Shown: positions 20,974 through 32,240, counted from the first letter of the stretch. The stretch is 64,000 nucleotides of DNA from Richelia intracellularis HH01 (GCF_000350105.1 NZ_CAIY01000069.1:18976-82975), one strand, 5' to 3'. Notes: a model not told the origin generated them from the letters alone. Translations and numbers: made by a program.

Positions 20974-22608
20974 TTAGTAGTCGAAGTCACCACCCATACC
21001 AGGAGCAGCCGCAGGAGCAGCATCCTTGGGTTCTGGCTTATCAACTACAATACACTCAGTTGTTAACACCATGCCAGCTATAGAAGCTGCATTTTGCAGT
21101 GCAGAACGAGTCACCTTAGCAGGATCAACAATACCAACCTCAAACATGTCTACAAACTCGTTAGTAGCAGCATTATAGCCTACATTGAATTCTTTCTCTT
21201 TTACACGCTCAGAAATTACTGCACCGTTTTGACCAGCATTTTCTGCAATCCTTTTCAAAGGAGCAGGCAAAGCACGAGCTACAATCAATGCACCTGTCAA
21301 TTCTTCATCTTTAAGATTACTATTTGCCCAATTTTCTAATTCGGGAGTTAGGTGAGCCATAGTTGTACCACCACCAGGAACAATACCTTCTTCCACTGCA
21401 GCTTTAGTAGCGTTGATTGCATCTTCTAAGCGCAATTTCTTGTCTTTCATTTCAGTTTCAGTAGCAGCACCCACCTTAATTACTGCTACACCACCAGATA
21501 ACTTGGCTAAACGTTCTTGCAGCTTTTCCTTGTCATAAGAAGACTCAGTTTCTTCCATCTGACGGCGAATTTGCTCGCAACGAGCCTTAACCTCAGTCTC
21601 ATTACCTTCTGCAACAATTGTAGTATTATCCTTGGTAATGGTTACACGACGGGTGCTACCAAGCATATCCAGCTTAGTACTTTCTAACTTCAAGCCAGCA
21701 TCTTCAGTAATCAACTGACCACTAGTAAGAACAGCAATATCCTCTAGCATCGCCTTACGTCGGTCACCAAAACCAGGAGCCTTAACAGCAGCTACATTTA
21801 GTACACCGCGTAGACGGTTCACAACTAAAGTAGCTAAGGCTTCTTTCTCAATATCTTCAGCGATAATTACCAGGGGTTTGCCAGCACGAGCAACCTGCTC
21901 TAATACAGGAACTAAATCTTGTACCAAAGCAATTTTTTTGTCAGTGAGCAATAAATAAGGCTCATCAAAAACTGCTTCCATACGTTCAGTATCAGTTGCA
22001 AAATAAGGGGAGATATAGCCCTTATCAAAACGCATGCCCTCAGTAATTTCTAATTCGGTAGTCATGGACTTCCCTTCTTCCAGGGAAATAACCCCTTCTT
22101 TTCCGACTTTATCCATTGCAGAGGCAATCATGCTACCAACTTCTTCATCATTGCCAGCAGAAATTGAACCTACTTGAGAAATGCCTTTAGAATCTTCTAC
22201 AGGGCGAGAGTGCTTGGCAATTTGTTCTACCAAAAAACCAGCTGCTTTATCAATACCACGCTTTAATAAAATAGCATTTGCACCAGCAGCAACGTTGCGC
22301 AGACCTTCTTTAACCATAGCATGAGCCAAAACAGTTGCGGTGGTTGTACCATCGCCGGCAGCATCATTTGTCTTGGAGGCAGCTTGGCGAATCAGAGAAA
22401 CCCCTGTGTTTTCCACATGGTCTTCCAACTCAATTTCTTTTGCAATGGTTACCCCGTCGTTAACAATCTGGGGTGCACCAAACTTTTTCTCTAATACTAC
22501 GTTACGTCCCTTTGGACCAAGGGTAACGGCAACTGCTTCAGTCAAAATATCCATGCCTTTTTCCAAGGCCCGACGAGCACTTTCATTGTAAATAATACGT
22601 TTTGCCAT
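20974..22608 (-). CDS. groEL: Chaperonin GroEL (60 kDa)
   Basis: Tetradecameric ATP-driven folding chamber subunit; 544 residues, full length. It begins [20 protein letters not shown]. It carries the ATP-binding [14 protein letters not shown] and the hydrolysis segment [15 protein letters not shown], and later the conserved [12 protein letters not shown]. The C-terminus is GMGGDFDY rather than a long GGM repeat, as in several cyanobacterial GroELs. It lies 125 bases downstream of groES on the same strand and shares its CIRCE-controlled promoter. Confidence 0.99.
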   Translation of the reverse strand: MAKRIIYNESARRALEKGMDILTEAVAVTLGPKGRNVVLEKKFGAPQIVNDGVTIAKEIELEDHVENTGVSLIRQAASKTNDAAGDGTTTATVLAHAMVKEGLRNVAAGANAILLKRGIDKAAGFLVEQIAKHSRPVEDSKGISQVGSISAGNDEEVGSMIASAMDKVGKEGVISLEEGKSMTTELEITEGMRFDKGYISPYFATDTERMEAVFDEPYLLLTDKKIALVQDLVPVLEQVARAGKPLVIIAEDIEKEALATLVVNRLRGVLNVAAVKAPGFGDRRKAMLEDIAVLTSGQLITEDAGLKLESTKLDMLGSTRRVTITKDNTTIVAEGNETEVKARCEQIRRQMEETESSYDKEKLQERLAKLSGGVAVIKVGAATETEMKDKKLRLEDAINATKAAVEEGIVPGGGTTMAHLTPELENWANSNLKDEELTGALIVARALPAPLKRIAENAGQNGAVISERVKEKEFNVGYNAATNEFVDMFEVGIVDPAKVTRSALQNAASIAGMVLTTECIVVDKPEPKDAAPAAAPGMGGDFDY

Positions 22609-22733
22609 ATTTCCCCAGTTATTACGGTTCTTTAAGTCTTAAATTTGTAATTGATCCTATTTGTTAAAGTTTTTGGTACTGAGTTAAATCACAGTTAATC
22701 AATATGACAACTCAGAACCAGAGACAGATGACT

Positions 22734-23045
22734 CTATGAAACAATTGCCAGGATATCTTTTTCTGAAAGTAGTACAAATTCATCTACTCCCAACTTTATG
22801 TCAGTACCAGCGTACTTAGAATAAAGAACCTTGTCTCCAATCTTCACATCTATGACCTGACGGCCACCATCGTCTTTCAACTTACCCTCACCAACAGATA
22901 TAACTTCACCTACCTGTGGCTTTTCTTTTGCGGTATCTGGCAAATAAAGGCCACCCGCGGTCTTTTCTTCGGAGGCATTCACTTTCACAAATACGCGATC
23001 GCCTAGGGGTTTTACTGTAGAAACGCTTAAAGATACTGCTGCCAT
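22734..23045 (-). CDS. groES: Co-chaperonin GroES (10 kDa)
   Basis: Heptameric lid of the GroEL chamber; 103 residues. It has the conserved [12 protein letters not shown] near the N-terminus, the mobile loop [19 protein letters not shown] that binds GroEL, and [24 protein letters not shown] at the end. GGAG lies 8 bases before the ATG. A perfect CIRCE element begins 16 bases upstream of the start codon, so the operon should be repressed by HrcA. Confidence 0.99.
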   Translation of the reverse strand: MAAVSLSVSTVKPLGDRVFVKVNASEEKTAGGLYLPDTAKEKPQVGEVISVGEGKLKDDGGRQVIDVKIGDKVLYSKYAGTDIKLGVDEFVLLSEKDILAIVS

Positions 23046-23060
23046 AAAATTACTCCAGAG

Positions 23061-23087
23061 TTAGCACTCTCAACTCCTGAGTGCTAA
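23061..23087 (-). promoter_or_regulatory. CIRCE operator (HrcA binding site) of groESL
   Basis: TTAGCACTC, nine bases, then GAGTGCTAA: both arms match the CIRCE consensus exactly. It lies in the 5' leader of groES. A possible -35/-10 pair (TTGCCA, 18 bases, TAGATT) lies immediately upstream on the minus strand and overlaps the operator edge, which would fit repression at the promoter. The promoter is inferred; the operator is clear. Confidence 0.97.
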
Positions 23088-24158
23088 TCTACCGAAATAA
23101 AGCATCTAATGGCAACAAACTTTCTTGTACGGGTTACCGAACTTATAATGGACGTAATTTTAGATTTCTATATAGATTTCTAGTTTCAGATTGATATGTG
23201 TCTCTTTTTTATGTTTTAGCCCTAAACGTATTCATGTCAACATAAATTTCCACAAACTAGTGATATATACTAAATTATCTTTGCAGACTGGGTAAATTGA
23301 TTATAGAACTGTAATCAAAGATATATCGTAGATGACTAATAAGAAAGCGAGAAAATTAGACAATGTTGAAATATTACAAACATTATGATCCCAGAGGTAT
23401 TTTCTCTAGAGAGAATAGCCAAACAACCTAGAAATATGAATAAGAATACATAAGGCTTGAGACTAATAAAAATTCCAAGGTATATTCCGCTGATGCTGAC
23501 CAAGACAAATTTAGAGTTTTGTCCAAAGCAAAATAGTCTAGATTCAAGTCAGTACTTAGAAAGAAAGCTGAAGGAGTTGAGGTTAGATTTTTCCAAACTA
23601 TCAATGTTTTTCTTTTTGGAACTGAGACGTATGTTTTGCTGGTTGATTGTAGTTAGCTGATTCGTAAGTTGTCTACCCAGAGGGTGCTATTACCAAACAA
23701 ACCTGGAAGTGATTTTAGAAATTATTCAAGAACGCTCACTTCGGAAACGGCTTGTGGCAGAACATGTTTTCTCAAACCTCACCTACCAGAAAAAAGTTTT
23801 GTATCTGTTTTACAACTGATAGAATCTTAATCTTATTCAAGTAATTGAAACATATACTTTTTTGCATCTTCCAAATTGCTCAATTTTTTAAAATTTTAGG
23901 TTTTCCCTGAAACACAAAATTTATGGAGTAAATCTAAAATGATTATTATTTGTTCAGTATTTTTTGGCCGAGCTCTTTCAATGCGCTATTATATATCGCA
24001 TTATGAAAACTACTGCTCTACGTATCCTTACTATACATTTGTCAATGGTTTTAGTGGTTTTTGAATTAGTAATAATTACACTTAAGCCAAATCAAAGTAA
24101 GTAAGAAAAGTTACCAATTTTCAGTAGTCCAAGATAGAGGAAATTACTCAGGAAGTTG
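23088..24158. other. Gap between groES and the response regulator
   Basis: No supported gene. A 67-codon frame (23457-23660) and a following stretch to about 23820 read partly like coding remnants (for example ...LEIIQERSLRKRLVAEHVF near 23720) but break repeatedly and match nothing I recognise. Confidence 0.35.
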
Positions 24159-24836
24159 ATGGAAAGAAGTGCGACAAGTGCCACTGCTATGAAAGAACCC
24201 AGCATGAAAGATTACAAACGACTACTGCTTATTGACGATGACCCCAACCTCATTTTGCTGGTGAAGGATTATTTAGAATTCCGGGGATATGAAGTCACAA
24301 CCGCTGAAAATGGACGGGAAGCATTGGATATTCTAGAGCAGGATATCCCCGATATGATCATCTGTGATGTGATGATGCCGGAAATGGACGGCTACACTTT
24401 TGTAGAACAAGTCCGGCAAACAGAACGCACTGGTTGGATTCCTGTACTCTTCCTTTCAGCTAAGGGGCAAAGTGCTGATCGTGTTAAAGGCCTCAATAAG
24501 GGTGCTGATGTTTACATGGTTAAGCCCTTTGAACCAGAGGAACTTGTAGCTCAAGTGGAGTCTTCCCTTAAGCAAACTATTCGCTGGAAAGAGCATCAAG
24601 CAAAAGGAGGGGACAATAGTTCTCGAATTCAAGTTCCCTTTGATGTACAGTTAACTCCTACTGAATTGAAGGTTGTTCAGTTTGTAGCTAGAGGTCTAGC
24701 AAACAGGGAAATAGCTGAAGAGCTTAATGTCAGTCAGCGAACTGTAGAAAGCCATGTGTCTAATATGTTGGGCAAAACCAATCTTCACAATCGCACCGAA
24801 CTAGCCCGATGGGCGATCGAAAATCAAATGGCATAA
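24159..24836 (+). CDS. NarL/FixJ-family response regulator (receiver + LuxR helix-turn-helix; Ycf29-like)
   Basis: Two-component transcriptional regulator. From the ATG at 24159 it has a short N-terminal extension, a CheY-like receiver with acidic pocket DDD (26-28), phospho-acceptor Asp70 in ICDVMMPEMDG and Lys122 in YMVKPF, then a linker and a C-terminal LuxR domain (LTPTELKVVQFVARGLANREIAEEL...TVESHVSNML). AGGA lies 6 bases before the ATG; a TTG one codon earlier is the alternative. Length and composition resemble the cyanobacterial/plastid Ycf29 group. No sensor kinase is adjacent, so its partner is encoded elsewhere. Confidence 0.9.
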   Translation: MERSATSATAMKEPSMKDYKRLLLIDDDPNLILLVKDYLEFRGYEVTTAENGREALDILEQDIPDMIICDVMMPEMDGYTFVEQVRQTERTGWIPVLFLSAKGQSADRVKGLNKGADVYMVKPFEPEELVAQVESSLKQTIRWKEHQAKGGDNSSRIQVPFDVQLTPTELKVVQFVARGLANREIAEELNVSQRTVESHVSNMLGKTNLHNRTELARWAIENQMA

Positions 24837-25407
24837 ATCTTTTATTAGCTATTAGCCATCAGTTATTTGTGTTTGTAAATTTATAAATAGATTGATCAGA
24901 TTAGCTAGTCTAAGATTAATAAACTACAAGAACAATAATGATTGCTGATAGCTAGGTTACTTTAAAGTCTGTATCTTAAATGATTCTCATTACAGGGTAT
25001 CAATATTGAAATCGGTTATTTTTTATGATATCGCTGTTGCTAAAATCTTATATGTGTCATACAGTCAAAATCAAGGTTTCATCATTAATAGACTTCCATC
25101 ATAATTACTAATTCAATAATAATAATCAAATACTCTTGCTTCACCATATGATTTTACTTTTTTAAAAGTGTTTTATAAGCCAATTAATTTTAATCTTGAT
25201 TTCAATTCTTTTATTAGTGATTCAGCTGACTGGCCTTTAAAATTTCATTATGGAATACAATTGTATTATACAAGCAATATTTACCCACTTGCTACACTTG
25301 AATTTCCTATTAGTTTATGGCATTTTCGCATCGACAATAATGCCTGATATAGACAAATATAGAACTCGTAAGTATATAATTTATACTGGATAGTAAAGCT
25401 GATTTAG
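24837..25407. other. Gap with a possible decayed frame
   Basis: The first 40 bases contain TTAGCTATTAGCCATCAG, a short motif also seen after hemE (near 52620). On the plus strand about 25122-25412 reads through as a protein-like frame if three TAA/TAG codons and one TGA are ignored (for example SADWPLKFHYGIQLYY). It is suggestive only and not called as a gene. Confidence 0.35.
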
Positions 25408-26019
25408 TTATCCTCCCAAATAAATAGAGCGTATGTCTGATGGCAATTTATCTTCTAACATACGATAGCCTTCTTGAAGAAAAATAGCTATCTCGTTGGG
25501 GGCAATCGCTTCTCCTTCTGCTTGAAGATAAGCAGCAATTCGGGTCTCACTCCAATGAAAGGTTTGAGCCATTAAAACTATCAGTCTTAGCATGGCTGGT
25601 AGTTGCTCTAAAGCCTTTTCTACATAACACCATAAAGGTGGAGAAGTAGATTTTAGGGAATAATTAATTTGCTCTGTCGGAGGTACTTCCATGGCATTAA
25701 TACAGTAAGCAGTCATGTTTATTAGCCAGTTTTGCAAGTTAATGCATTTGCCATCTATTTGACTTTCCAAATTCACTCCTCCTAACTCGTAGTAAATGTG
25801 TTTCCAGGTCAGAGCAAATAAATAATCAGCTTGCACAGGTGATCTTACCGAGTGTTGAATTACAGTGTATATAATGGGACTATAACGACAAAAAAGCGCT
25901 GTAAAGTATTTACCAGAATCAAGGTTAGCCTGGAAAAATATTACCAGTTCGTGGTCACTGTGGTGAAATAAGGACTGAATTAAAGGGTGTTTCGCTTCAG
26001 GGAAATGGGGAATATGCAC
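25408..26019 (-). CDS. Sigma-70-like / regulatory protein conserved in cyanobacteria
   Basis: A 203-residue protein. The N-terminal part (FHHSDHELVIFFQANLDSGKYFTALFCRYSPIIYTVI) resembles region 2 of ECF-type sigma factors. The C-terminal part (ALEQLPAMLRLIVLMAQTFHWSETRIAAYLQ) resembles the region-4 helix-turn-helix with its 'LP...R' pattern. The core DNA-binding residues are only partly recognisable, so it may be a degenerate sigma factor or a sigma-like regulator. The start is a GTG (MHIPHFPEAKHPLIQ) with a weak ribosome-binding site. It stands alone, with no anti-sigma gene beside it. Confidence 0.6.
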   Translation of the reverse strand: MHIPHFPEAKHPLIQSLFHHSDHELVIFFQANLDSGKYFTALFCRYSPIIYTVIQHSVRSPVQADYLFALTWKHIYYELGGVNLESQIDGKCINLQNWLINMTAYCINAMEVPPTEQINYSLKSTSPPLWCYVEKALEQLPAMLRLIVLMAQTFHWSETRIAAYLQAEGEAIAPNEIAIFLQEGYRMLEDKLPSDIRSIYLGG

Positions 26020-26312
26020 AGTTGAAATCAGCTTGAGCTGGTTAGATTATTTATATAAGAATATAAAACTACAAATTATCAGCTATTAGTAGGTTACAAG
26101 TAAGATCCTTAACTTTTTACTATGAAAAATTCTTTTTTGATTACATTGTAATGTTTGTCGATAAATTCATAAGAATCATATCTTAAGTATTAGTCTGTTT
26201 GGAATTAACATCCAGAAAGTTCAGATATTGTTACACTTAACAAACGGGCCCAAATTTTGTTTTCATTTTGATGGAACCCAATTTCTCTCTATTATAAAAT
26301 TATTATTTGTTT

Positions 26313-26900
26313 ATGGTTATAGCAACTAGTTTTACATCGTTATTACTTCAATTTTTTACTATAGGCTTTTTCTTGCCATTTGACAGTTTATTTTCCACGC
26401 AAGGTATTATGGTAATGCTATTAGCAGCATATGCCGGTGCTATGTGGATGTTCCTCACCAGTGCGCCAAAAGTATACACTGTTATGGTGTCGGATTTGGA
26501 AGTGGCACGCCATTTATATGAAATAATACTGGATTTACCAAAAGCTGAAGTGCCTTTGCACTACTATCATAACTATGAGCAAACTATTGGTGCAACAGGA
26601 TTAGACCCATTATACCTAGCAAGTAATCCTAGTTTTTCTAGCAGTAATACTTCTATTGCTACAGCAGGTCTCTGGTATCAGTTGAAGAAAAATACTCAGC
26701 TACATATTATTACTGGTGCAAGTTTGGGGAAACGAAATAATCAACGTCATGTCTGCTTTGACCATGACTGCTTAGAATTAATTTTAATGCGAGTGGAAGT
26801 AAGAGGTTTGAAATTTAAAATTCGTAGCAAGAAACCATTAAATTTTTTAGTTAAAGATTATGATGGTATGGTAGTTGAAATGGCAGAAATTAACAATTAA
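26313..26900 (+). CDS. Membrane-anchored glyoxalase-like domain protein, cyanobacterial
   Basis: A 195-residue protein from the ATG at 26313 (an in-frame TTG at 26307 is the alternative). The N-terminus has two hydrophobic stretches (FTSLLLQFFTIGFFLPF and GIMVMLLAAYAGAMWMFL), likely a membrane anchor. It is followed by a domain starting KVYTVMVSDLEVARHLYEIILDLPKAEVPLHYYHNYEQ, which has the opening strand-helix pattern of glyoxalase/dioxygenase-fold proteins, and a later FDHDCLELILMRVEVRGLKFKI segment. Metal ligands are not obvious, so enzymatic activity is uncertain. The family appears to be cyanobacterial. Confidence 0.65.
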   Translation: MVIATSFTSLLLQFFTIGFFLPFDSLFSTQGIMVMLLAAYAGAMWMFLTSAPKVYTVMVSDLEVARHLYEIILDLPKAEVPLHYYHNYEQTIGATGLDPLYLASNPSFSSSNTSIATAGLWYQLKKNTQLHIITGASLGKRNNQRHVCFDHDCLELILMRVEVRGLKFKIRSKKPLNFLVKDYDGMVVEMAEINN

Positions 26901-28174
26901 CTTTTATTACTGAATATTTCTATCACATGTATTGAACCTGTTTGTTCGTGTGATTTACCAGAATTATTACTCCCATTTTGAACAGATTTATCTATAATTT
27001 GGGGCATATATCAACTTTATTATTTAGCTCTGAAACTTATAGCATTATCATAGAAGAATAATCGCTTAATTTACATGCTTACCACACCATAATTATAAGT
27101 AAAAGCTCAAAACATTACCAGTGTTTAGGCTACCAAGATAATGTAGTATTAAGCAACTAGATAAACTAACTAAGTAAACTAAGATTTATATGTTAAGATT
27201 GATAGTCTTCTAATATAAGTTTTTACAGAAAAATCAACATTGCATATCTAATATTATTACATGCAAAATAACGACTATAAATTTTAATATTAGTACTAAC
27301 TTATCTCTAATAATTCTTATTCAAAAATGAGTAATAATCCAGGTATTGATTATTGTATCCGAATATAAAATCTTGTGTCTTTTACCTTGAATAATATGAG
27401 AATTTATTCCCTATAGCAACATTGTTAAAATGTTTATGAATTATTGGAAGCTACCATTATTCTGTAGGGATATAAGATGATTTAAATTATTAACCAAACT
27501 TCTGTAAGAGTATTTATAAGAAAAAGCAAATGGTAAGACATCAAAAATTATTTATTGCTTTAAGCTTACTATTTTGTATTTATATTAAATTAAGTAAGGC
27601 TATACTTAAAGGTTTACTATTCCTTTTCTATAGACTGAATATACATGCTAACTTTGTACTGGATAATAGATTTAGCCCAGGGGCTTATATAGCTCATAAA
27701 TGCAAATTTTTCTACATGTTATATTTTCAGAGTAACCCTTGATGTAGAAGTGTTTATAAGAATACTATTAACTATCAATTTATTATTATGACTCTTTTAA
27801 AAGAGCCTGTTTAATAAATAGTGGTTTTAACCAAAAAAATTAATATTTAAAATCCCTGATGATATTGAGTTTATATATTCCTTATATCTTTATTAGTTAG
27901 TATACCAACTGCTCTAATATTAAACATCTCCATACTTTACTATCTAGTTTTGGACGAATATCTTTACATGTGCATAATATAACTCTTATTAACTTTGAGA
28001 TACACGACTATTTTCAATCCATAATCTTAGAAATTATTGCTGAAGAAATAACTATTCAAAACCGAAATTCATATCTGAGAATTTATTTCGTAAAGTAGTG
28101 GCACATATTCAAAAAAATGGTGAATATATAAATAATGGACGAAAGCTATTCTCTAGAAAGGACTATATTGAAGA
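26901..28174. other. 1.3-kb gap, no supported gene
   Basis: A 70-codon hydrophobic frame (27530-27742) lacks a clear ribosome-binding site and a recognisable family. The last 200 bases before the WD40 gene read partly open in one frame with TAG/TAA interruptions and may be a remnant of a longer N-terminal region of that protein. Confidence 0.35.
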
Positions 28175-29224
28175 ATGCAGGAAATGAAAACTGATGGCGT
28201 AATAAATAATAACGGTGAATTTTTAACCTCCGGGATCTCTACAAACCAAAGCATAACAACTTATTTAGAGGTATTAAATTTAAATGGCCATCAGGACTTA
28301 AAGGTCAATACCTGGGATCAGCAGGCTGGAAAATCACAGTTGATTTGTAATAATACTTTAACTCATAATTCACCAGCTATTACTTTTAGTAGTGATGGGC
28401 AGTTTTTGGCAACAGGAAGATTGTCAATTAAACTTTGGAATTTATCTTTAGGTCAATTGGTTCGTACTTTTTCTCCTATTTCAAGTATTATGCAAGCGAT
28501 CACTATTAGTTCAGACAATAAAATGATCGCTACTGGTCGTGTAGCTGGAACAATTGAATTTTGGGAGTTAGCTACAGGTAAACTAATTCATCAATTTATT
28601 GGCCATGTGAATGGAGTAAACAGTCTTACCTTCAGTACTGATGGTAGGCTGTTAATAAGTGGTGATCGTGGCAAAAATATACAAATATGGGATACAAACA
28701 CAGGTAAATTAGTGCGTAATCCCAATGGAGAATTGCCATTAATGAGGCATAGAGATTGGGTAAATACTGTTATTGTTAGTCCCAGTGGTCAAACTATTGC
28801 TAGTTGTAGCCATGATAAAACTATTAAAATGTGGAATATCAAGAATAAAATAGAAGTTGCTTGTTTATCAGGGCACTCGTCAAGTGTAAATGATATAGCT
28901 ATTTGCCCTCATGGGAAATTACTTGCTAGTGGTAGTTCAGATGGAACCATTAAACTATGGAATTTGAGTACTAAAGAGGTTATTTGGACTTTATATGAAC
29001 ATATTAGTGAAGTCTACTCTGTAGCTATTAGTCCTGATAGTAAAATCCTAGTTAGTGGTAGTGCTGATCAGACAATTAAACTGTGGAATCTAAATACAGG
29101 AGTGTTGATTAATACTCTTACTGGTCATACATCTGGTATCAAACATCTTACATTTAGTCCGAGTGGAGATATTTTGGCAAGTGGTGATGAAAACGGTAAT
29201 TTAAAAATCTGGCAGTTCAAATAA
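28175..29224 (+). CDS. WD40-repeat beta-propeller protein
   Basis: A 349-residue protein composed almost wholly of WD40 repeats, seven or so blades. Blade ends are recognisable as SIKLWNLSLGQ, TIEFWELATGK, NIQIWDTNTGK, TIKMWNIKNK, TIKLWNLSTKE, TIKLWNLNTGV and NLKIWQFK, with GH dipeptides starting several repeats. Such proteins are scaffolds. In cyanobacteria they are often the C-terminal part of larger proteins with kinase or NB-ARC domains, but none is present here, so this may be a stand-alone propeller or the remains of a longer gene. No signal peptide. The partner is unknown. Confidence 0.88.
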   Translation: MQEMKTDGVINNNGEFLTSGISTNQSITTYLEVLNLNGHQDLKVNTWDQQAGKSQLICNNTLTHNSPAITFSSDGQFLATGRLSIKLWNLSLGQLVRTFSPISSIMQAITISSDNKMIATGRVAGTIEFWELATGKLIHQFIGHVNGVNSLTFSTDGRLLISGDRGKNIQIWDTNTGKLVRNPNGELPLMRHRDWVNTVIVSPSGQTIASCSHDKTIKMWNIKNKIEVACLSGHSSSVNDIAICPHGKLLASGSSDGTIKLWNLSTKEVIWTLYEHISEVYSVAISPDSKILVSGSADQTIKLWNLNTGVLINTLTGHTSGIKHLTFSPSGDILASGDENGNLKIWQFK

Positions 29225-30916
29225 TTTTATCTATCCCATTGTTATCATTGAATAAAACAGAAAATATTACCTGGAGTTTAAAATAAATTTCAGACTGCGA
29301 GGCCCCTTAATTAACTAGTAAAAAATCAGACATAAATTGGAGTAGATCAAAAAAAATATTCTTTATAACAGACGTGAGTATAGCCTTGATCACTTAGTTA
29401 AAAAATCAAATTGTACCACTACTAATTTTTCCTGATGACTAATATAAGTAAAGTTTATATAGCTAACTTATTAGCATTTTAGATGTCTGTATATCCTACA
29501 AAATAAATATTTTTGGACTGTATCTATGAGGCATAATAATAAACTAATAGGCTGTTTAACTTTACATTAAAATTTGAATATTTACCTGAAAAACTTATAA
29601 GTTTTTCAGGTAAATATTCAAATTTTTTGAACTTTTATATATAAAGCTGATAAGTGTTAACAGAATATCTTATTTATTTAAGTTGAAAGACCCAATCAAT
29701 TGAATTATATCAATCTCCACAGTATTTCTGTTTAAATTTGGTAGGAGCACTATGTTATATATACATAGTAATTATATTTAGAAACAAATTCTAAGAATTG
29801 AATAAAACCTCAAACTTTAATGAAAACTGATAAATACTCTTCTACGTTATTTCAATGTTATTTCAATAAATAGGGTGTACTACCCATATAGATTGACTGG
29901 TTAGATTTAACCCTTCTCTAGGCAATACTATTCCTAGTACCTTACCTACTGCCCAGTATTTTAGTTGATTTGTTGCAAACTGATTTGCCCATAGAAATTT
30001 CCACTCCATGAATTTGTTACATAAGTAATTTTGTCCTTCCTAAAAAGTCTTGCTATCTAAACTATATCTTTATATGTTTAATCTTGGTAATGTCTATTTT
30101 AATCATTGTATGTGTTTATATACCACTACGAAAACTTCAAAAATAAGCAAGTAAATTTCCAGGATTTTATATCTCTATTGGCTTTTATAGTAACTATATT
30201 AATTAATATACTTTGATTTTAACCCGCTTACTCCTGAATTCTTCGTTCTACTATATTTATATATATATGGTCTTAAAATATCTCAGGTTTATCTAATCTA
30301 GAAAACTATACTCATTCCGTTTTCTGTATATTCTCCAATATTTATCTTACTAGGTATCATCAATTATGTTTATTACTTATGTTATTTTTACTCTTCTTTA
30401 AATATATTCTTTAACATCATTATTCATGAAATTTTAAACTCATATTCTTCACTTAAATTAAGCACATCTGTTATAGTGTATCACCTCTATAACTTTGCTT
30501 ATTTGTCTCTATATCTATTCTTTCTATTATACCTGCTTATCCATACTTGTTATTGCTAAATATTTTAGCCTTTTACTATCTAACAGTTGTTAGAGAAGAT
30601 TAGTCTTTTACCATATTTGTAATATTCTTTGAGGCTTGACTATCAGACATTTATACTTATGTATGGTAATTCTCACATCATGTGCATTCTTTTATACTAA
30701 TTATTGTCCAGTGATATCTTCTCAAATAAACATTGTCATAGTTACAAATAATTGTTACCCTAACATTAATAGAATATATTATCATTTAAGTGTGGTTTTT
30801 CATGGTGTGTTAATTTATCTGGTGTGCAAGAAAGAATATTATTATTTTAATAAGCTGGTAAGCTAGCAATTCCAAAAGAGTTCGAAATAGTTACAAAAGC
30901 ATTCAGGTAACTTGCA
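29225..30916. other. 1.7-kb gap containing a long perfect palindrome
   Basis: No supported gene. A 58-bp palindrome at 29569-29626 is listed separately. A 76-codon frame at 30636-30866 is Ile-, Tyr- and Cys-rich, has no ribosome-binding site and is not called. Confidence 0.45.
29569..29626. repeat. Perfect 58-bp palindrome with no spacer
   Basis: The 29-base arm at 29569-29597 is followed immediately by its exact reverse complement at 29598-29626, with the centre at ACTTA|TAAGT. As RNA it would form a very long AU-rich hairpin on either strand. It lies 345 bases after the WD40 gene, too far to assign as its terminator with confidence. Confidence 0.85.
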
Positions 30917-31597
30917 GTGTATAGACGCATATTTCTTATAGTTAGTATTCTTTTAGTCAAGAGCATTGCTGCAACAATGCCTTCATTAGCTCAGGCACAA
31001 GTATTAATTGCACGGAAAAGTAGTCCAGAGGTAGTTAATCTACTCAATAAAGGGCGAGAACTTTTTGGTGCAGAAGACTATGAAAGAGCAATTACTGTTT
31101 ATCAAAAAGCTGCTGTCTTAGAACCAGGCAATCATACTATTCCTGCTGGAATTGGTTTCCTACAGGCAAAAAAAGGAGATTTCCGCAGTGCATTAATTTC
31201 TTACCGTCGTGCAATCGCGCTTAATCAAAATAGTAGCGATTATTACTATGCTGTAGCTTATGTCCATGGCAACCTAGGGAATATTAAGGCTGCAAAGGAA
31301 GCCTATCGTAAGGCAATTCAATTGAATAGAAATAATAAAAATGCTTATTTAGGTTTGATGATAACTCAGTCTTATTTAGGTGATTATGGGGCAGTTGAGT
31401 GGGCATATAAAAAACTATTGGAACTTGATCCCATAAATGCCCGTGCATATGAGCTCATGGGCGCAGAAATGAAAAAGCAGGGTCGCCGTCAAGAAGCTGT
31501 CAATAAATTTAAAAAAGCCCGTTCTTTGTATCAAAGCAAAGGTGAAACAGATGGTGTTATTCGGGTAGATATTATGTTAAAAAACCTAGGTATATAA
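30917..31597 (+). CDS. Exported TPR-repeat protein
   Basis: A 226-residue protein with an N-terminal signal peptide (MYRRIFLIVSILLVKSIAA, cleavage probably after the ALAQA-like SLAQAQ near residue 28). At least three tetratricopeptide repeats follow: AEDYERAITVYQKAAVLEP, GDFRSALISYRRAIALNQ and GNIKAAKEAYRKAIQLNR, plus a fourth more divergent copy (GDYGAVEWAYKKLLELDP). It is probably a periplasmic or thylakoid-lumen protein-interaction module; the partner is unknown. The GTG start has AGG 11 bases upstream. No linked genes indicate a pathway. Confidence 0.85.
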   Translation: MYRRIFLIVSILLVKSIAATMPSLAQAQVLIARKSSPEVVNLLNKGRELFGAEDYERAITVYQKAAVLEPGNHTIPAGIGFLQAKKGDFRSALISYRRAIALNQNSSDYYYAVAYVHGNLGNIKAAKEAYRKAIQLNRNNKNAYLGLMITQSYLGDYGAVEWAYKKLLELDPINARAYELMGAEMKKQGRRQEAVNKFKKARSLYQSKGETDGVIRVDIMLKNLGI

Positions 31598-32048
31598 GTT
31601 TATTTTCTAGAACTATATGTAATTACAAAAAGTCCTCTAGTCTAGAGTAGTGAAAATATTATTAGTCTGCCTTTTTTACATATTCATAAACCTCCCTTAA
31701 CTTAATGGACTCTCAAAGATAATTTATAATTATCTCATATATTACATTTAGTATTAAGAATAAGGCCAGGTATATTAGGAGAGATACTAATTTTTAAATA
31801 TTTTTTAAAAATTAATACCCTTCTAAAATAGGATATATACAATCAGAGTTCTACACATGTTACATTGGAATACTTATACTAGGGAAGCTTAAAACCAAGA
31901 ATATAACTATAAGGTTGTTTAAACTACCAGACGATAAAAAACAAGGATTAGGATTATGGTCCGTTGAAAATTGGTGGTTTATACCCAAAAACTATATAAG
32001 GTAAGAGTTATATAAATTTTAGTTGTATTATATTGGACGGCCATAATC

Positions 32049-32225
32049 ATGGAAAATCAGGTATTGTATGATTGCATTTTTTTACATGAACAGTAAAACT
32101 ACCATGAAGGTTAGTTTCATTTATTAACTCGCGATCAAATATCTGATATTGAAGAATTGCACCAAGAGTATCTTTAATATCACTCACGTCCAGATAAGCT
32201 GGAGATAGTATTAGCACTATACTAA
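32049..32225 (+). pseudogene. Small gene broken only by TAA/TAG at likely Gln sites
   Basis: ATG at 32049 opens a 58-codon frame that closes with TAA at 32223 and needs no frameshift. It has internal stops at 32094 (TAA), 32112 (TAG) and 32175 (TAA). Read with Gln at those positions it is strongly protein-like: YDCIFLHEQ-Q-NYHEG, then LLTRDQISDIEELHQEYL, then YHSRPDKLEIVLALY. Such polar, Glu- and His-rich content is unlike random AT-rich DNA. I do not recognise the family. It lies just downstream of, and convergent with, panD. Confidence 0.55.
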
Positions 32226-32240
32226 TAGTTGTAATTTATA

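Noticed and set aside
27530..27742. 70-codon hydrophobic frame
   Set aside because: Hydrophobic residues arise easily from AT-rich DNA. There is no ribosome-binding site and no known family.
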